This document shows positions 62,098-64,000 of a stretch of DNA of 64,000 nt, piece by piece. The notes beneath the pieces are model-generated. The model was not told where the DNA came from. It was given only the letters and a program-made list of their open reading frames with translations, and did not search any database. The stretch comes from Pseudomaricurvus sp. HS19 (GTDB lineage: Bacteria > Pseudomonadota > Gammaproteobacteria > Pseudomonadales > Cellvibrionaceae). The stretch covers positions 62,001 through 126,000 of the forward strand of contig NZ_WVVW01000003.1 of the NCBI RefSeq assembly GCF_009857815.1, written 5' to 3'. Made by a program: the position numbers and the translations under genes. Each line of letters begins with the position of its first letter. Position 1 is the first letter of the stretch.

Positions 62098-63036
62098 TTA
62101 GCCCTGACAAATCTGATCGATCTGTTGCATCTCTTCCGCAGCCAGCTTCCACTCGCCGCACTCCAGGTTTTTCTGCAGCTGCTGTGGTGTCGTTGTGCCG
62201 GCGATGACGCTGCACACCACCGGTTGTGCCAGCAGCCAGGAGATGGCCAGCTCCAGCAGGTTGTGCCCGCGCTCTTGCGCGAAGGCACTGAGCTTGTCCA
62301 CCAGCTGCAGGCGCTCCGGTGTCAGGTAGCGGTCGCCCATATTCCACAGGTTTTTCGCCAGGCGGGTGTCGCTGGGCAGTTCGCCACTGGCGGAGTACTT
62401 GCCGGTGAGCAGGCCGTTGGCCAGTGGTGAGTAGGGCATCAGCGCCATGCCGTACTTTTCCAGCGCCGGGATATGGCTCTGGCGGTTCTGCTGGCCCACC
62501 AGCGAATACTCCTCCTGGGTGACGATGTAGCGGTGCAGGCCTTCGTTCTTCGACAGCCACTGGGATTCCACCACCTGCCACGCCGGCAGGTTACCGCAGC
62601 CCAGGTAACGCACCTTGCCGCTGGTGACCAGGTCGTCCAGTGCCCGCAGGGTCTCTTCCATGGGGGTGCTCACATCGGGCCAGTGCAGCATGTAAATATC
62701 GATGTAATCGGTGCCCAGTCGGCCCAGACTTTCATCCACCTGCTTGAGGATATTGCTGCGTGAGGTGTTGCGGGAGTAGTCCGGGCACATCCCGAACTTG
62801 GTGACGATCACGGCGTCCTGGCGACGACGGCCCAGTGCCTTGCCGAGGATAGACTCAGACTGGCCCCACTCTGCACCGTAAACCGGTGCGGTATCAAACA
62901 GGGTGACACCGGCGTCCAGGGCGTTGTGTACCAGCTTGGTAGAGGCAGTGAGATCGGTTTTGAGGCCAAAGTTATTACAGCCAAAGCCGATGCTGGAGAC
63001 CCGCAGGCCTGTGTTACCGACATTGCGTGTGTGCAT
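62098..63036 (-). CDS. Aldo/keto reductase
   Basis: A 312-residue aldo/keto reductase. The tetrad is Asp48, Tyr53, Lys80 and His118; LGTDYIDIYMLHWP and the NADP site (AGTTTPQQLQKNL) follow the family. Start ATG 63036 with AGGAGG five bases upstream is clear; the frame extends to 63051 with a TTG. Convergent with the ABM gene. It is the second AKR of the window and sits beside the second LysR/desaturase set; its sequence differs from the first AKR, which is about 40 residues longer. Confidence 0.92.
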   Translation of the reverse strand: MHTRNVGNTGLRVSSIGFGCNNFGLKTDLTASTKLVHNALDAGVTLFDTAPVYGAEWGQSESILGKALGRRRQDAVIVTKFGMCPDYSRNTSRSNILKQVDESLGRLGTDYIDIYMLHWPDVSTPMEETLRALDDLVTSGKVRYLGCGNLPAWQVVESQWLSKNEGLHRYIVTQEEYSLVGQQNRQSHIPALEKYGMALMPYSPLANGLLTGKYSASGELPSDTRLAKNLWNMGDRYLTPERLQLVDKLSAFAQERGHNLLELAISWLLAQPVVCSVIAGTTTPQQLQKNLECGEWKLAAEEMQQIDQICQG

Positions 63037-63171
63037 GTGTGCCTCCTGCAAATGGCAAAATACGAAAAGGGGTCATTGTCCTGTTCACCCCGCTGTGAGT
63101 CCAGAGCAGTTCGCGGTTTGGCGAATTCGCCTTGTGGCGGCGGGTGTTGGCAGAAGCAAATTGGATTGAGC

Positions 63172-63200
63172 AAAAAAAGCCCCGCAGGTGCGGGGCTTTT
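63172..63200 (-). terminator. Rho-independent terminator for the nitronate monooxygenase gene
   Basis: Read on the minus strand, aaaagccccgc-acct-gcggggctttttt is a perfect stem with flanking T-run, 25 bp past the stop. Its symmetry could also end transcription in the other direction. Confidence 0.88.
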
Positions 63201-63225
63201 CGTTGGCGTTGCGCAGGTTCCTGGA

Positions 63226-64000
63226 TTAACCGAGGAAACCAGCCAGACGACCTTTGATGATGGCTTCAGCGTCAGCCACCATGCGATCCAGCAGTTCCTG
63301 ACAGGTAGGAATGTCGTGGATCAGGCCCTGGATCTGACCGGCCCATACCAGACCCGCTTCGGTGTCACCGGTTTCCAGTGCCACGCGACCGTCGGCACCT
63401 TTCACCAGGTGGTGAACATCGCCGAAGGTGGCTTCAGGGTTCTTGAGGATCTCAACCACTTCGGAAGAGCGACCGGTCTTGGCGACACGACCGGTGTTGC
63501 GCAGGGAGCGGAAGATCAGGTTGGTGTCACGCTCGGTGTTGCTCACCAGCAGCTGCTTGACGTTGTCATGGATTGGCGCTTCCACGGTGGCGCAGAAACG
63601 GGTACCCATGTTCACACCTTCGGCGCCCAGTGCCAGGGCGGCAGCCAGGCCGCGACCATCGCCGATACCGCCGGAGGCGATCATGGGAATGGAAACCTTG
63701 TCGGCGGCAGCAGGGATCAGTACCAGGCCGGGGATGTCATCTTCACCGGGGTGACCGGCACACTCGAAGCCGTCGATGGAGATGGCGTCAACGCCCATCT
63801 TCTCGGCGGATACCGCGTGACGCACGGCAGTACACTTGTGAACCACGATAATGCCGTTGTTCTTGAAGTCTTCCACGTGCTCACCTGGGTTGTGACCGGC
63901 GGTCTCAACCACTTTTACGCCCATCTCGATGATGGCCTTGCGGTACTCGGCGTAAGGCGGTGGGTTAACGGAAGGCAGGATGGTCAGGTTCACACCGAAC
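63226..64000 (-). CDS. Nitronate monooxygenase-like flavoprotein (5' end cut by the window)
   Basis: At least 258 codons of a 2-nitropropane dioxygenase/nitronate monooxygenase-type TIM barrel; the beginning is missing, as the frame stays open to the window edge (the last codons read FGVNLTILPS, which is internal in the family). DGFECAGHPGE carries the likely catalytic histidine, ASGGIGDGRGLAAALALGA is the FMN phosphate-binding loop, and GTRFCATVEAPIHDNVKQ is typical. Family length is about 320-350, so some 60-90 residues are missing. Relatives also include CoA-linked enzymes and trans-enoyl reductases, so the reaction is open. Confidence 0.85.
   Translation of the reverse strand, partial: FGVNLTILPSVNPPPYAEYRKAIIEMGVKVVETAGHNPGEHVEDFKNNGIIVVHKCTAVRHAVSAEKMGVDAISIDGFECAGHPGEDDIPGLVLIPAAADKVSIPMIASGGIGDGRGLAAALALGAEGVNMGTRFCATVEAPIHDNVKQLLVSNTERDTNLIFRSLRNTGRVAKTGRSSEVVEILKNPEATFGDVHHLVKGADGRVALETGDTEAGLVWAGQIQGLIHDIPTCQELLDRMVADAEAIIKGRLAGFLG

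Noticed and set aside
1-64000. tRNA/rRNA genes, CRISPR arrays, prophage or insertion-sequence transposases
   Set aside because: No tRNA cloverleaf, regular spacer array, integrase or transposase motif was recognised on either strand.

Overview
The window looks like chromosome from a heterotrophic marine gammaproteobacterium, most likely of the Cellvibrionales/Spongiibacterales type (Halieaceae or Spongiibacteraceae). I infer this from the moderately high GC, the E. coli-like AqpZ and RsgA, the large TonB-dependent receptors with EE(I/V)xVxARR boxes, and the many SDRs, P450s, CoA-transferases and crotonases typical of these lipid, steroid or terpenoid degraders. No rRNA, tRNA, CRISPR array, transposase, integrase or phage gene was seen.

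Layout. 0.2-3.5 kb: housekeeping and envelope genes on the + strand (GNAT acetyltransferase, aquaporin Z, an LprI/MliC-type lysozyme-inhibitor lipoprotein, a 53-residue Pmp3/YqaE membrane peptide, an SMR exporter). 3.6-10 kb: two SDRs, an HPP membrane protein, a LysR regulator divergent from a sterol-desaturase-like di-iron oxygenase, an aldo/keto reductase, and a 0.9 kb gene-free stretch of nested inverted repeats. 10.5-14.4 kb: a HyuB-HyuA pair. 14.6-20.6 kb: a minus-strand run of a membrane-anchored P-loop ATPase with an unusual architecture, a small MscS channel, an outer-membrane-type protein and a secreted PHB-depolymerase-like esterase; this is the best candidate for an undescribed system. 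20.7-23.7 kb: a LuxR regulator divergent from a ureohydrolase and a polyamine-type binding protein. 23.8-27.8 kb: mixed genes, including rsgA.

28-63 kb is a large catabolic region. It holds two crotonases, a paired class III CoA-transferase, three TonB receptors (two in tandem), a KstD-like flavoprotein, two P450s, a Rieske oxygenase alpha subunit, a TauD-type dioxygenase, a LigB-type enzyme, three SDRs and several small NTF2-like or ferredoxin-like barrel proteins. AraC and LysR regulators are interspersed. Together they suggest uptake of a hydrophobic polycyclic or terpenoid substrate through the outer membrane, oxygenation (P450, Rieske, Fe/2-oxoglutarate), dehydrogenation (SDR, KstD-like), CoA activation and beta-oxidation-like breakdown. 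The substrate cannot be read from the sequence. A second LysR / sterol-desaturase / aldo-keto-reductase set at 59-63 kb mirrors the one at 5-8 kb. The window ends inside a nitronate monooxygenase-like gene.

All functions come from reading motifs and family resemblance by eye; no database search was run. Start codons were moved inward where an internal ATG with a clear ribosome-binding site fits better than the longest open frame.
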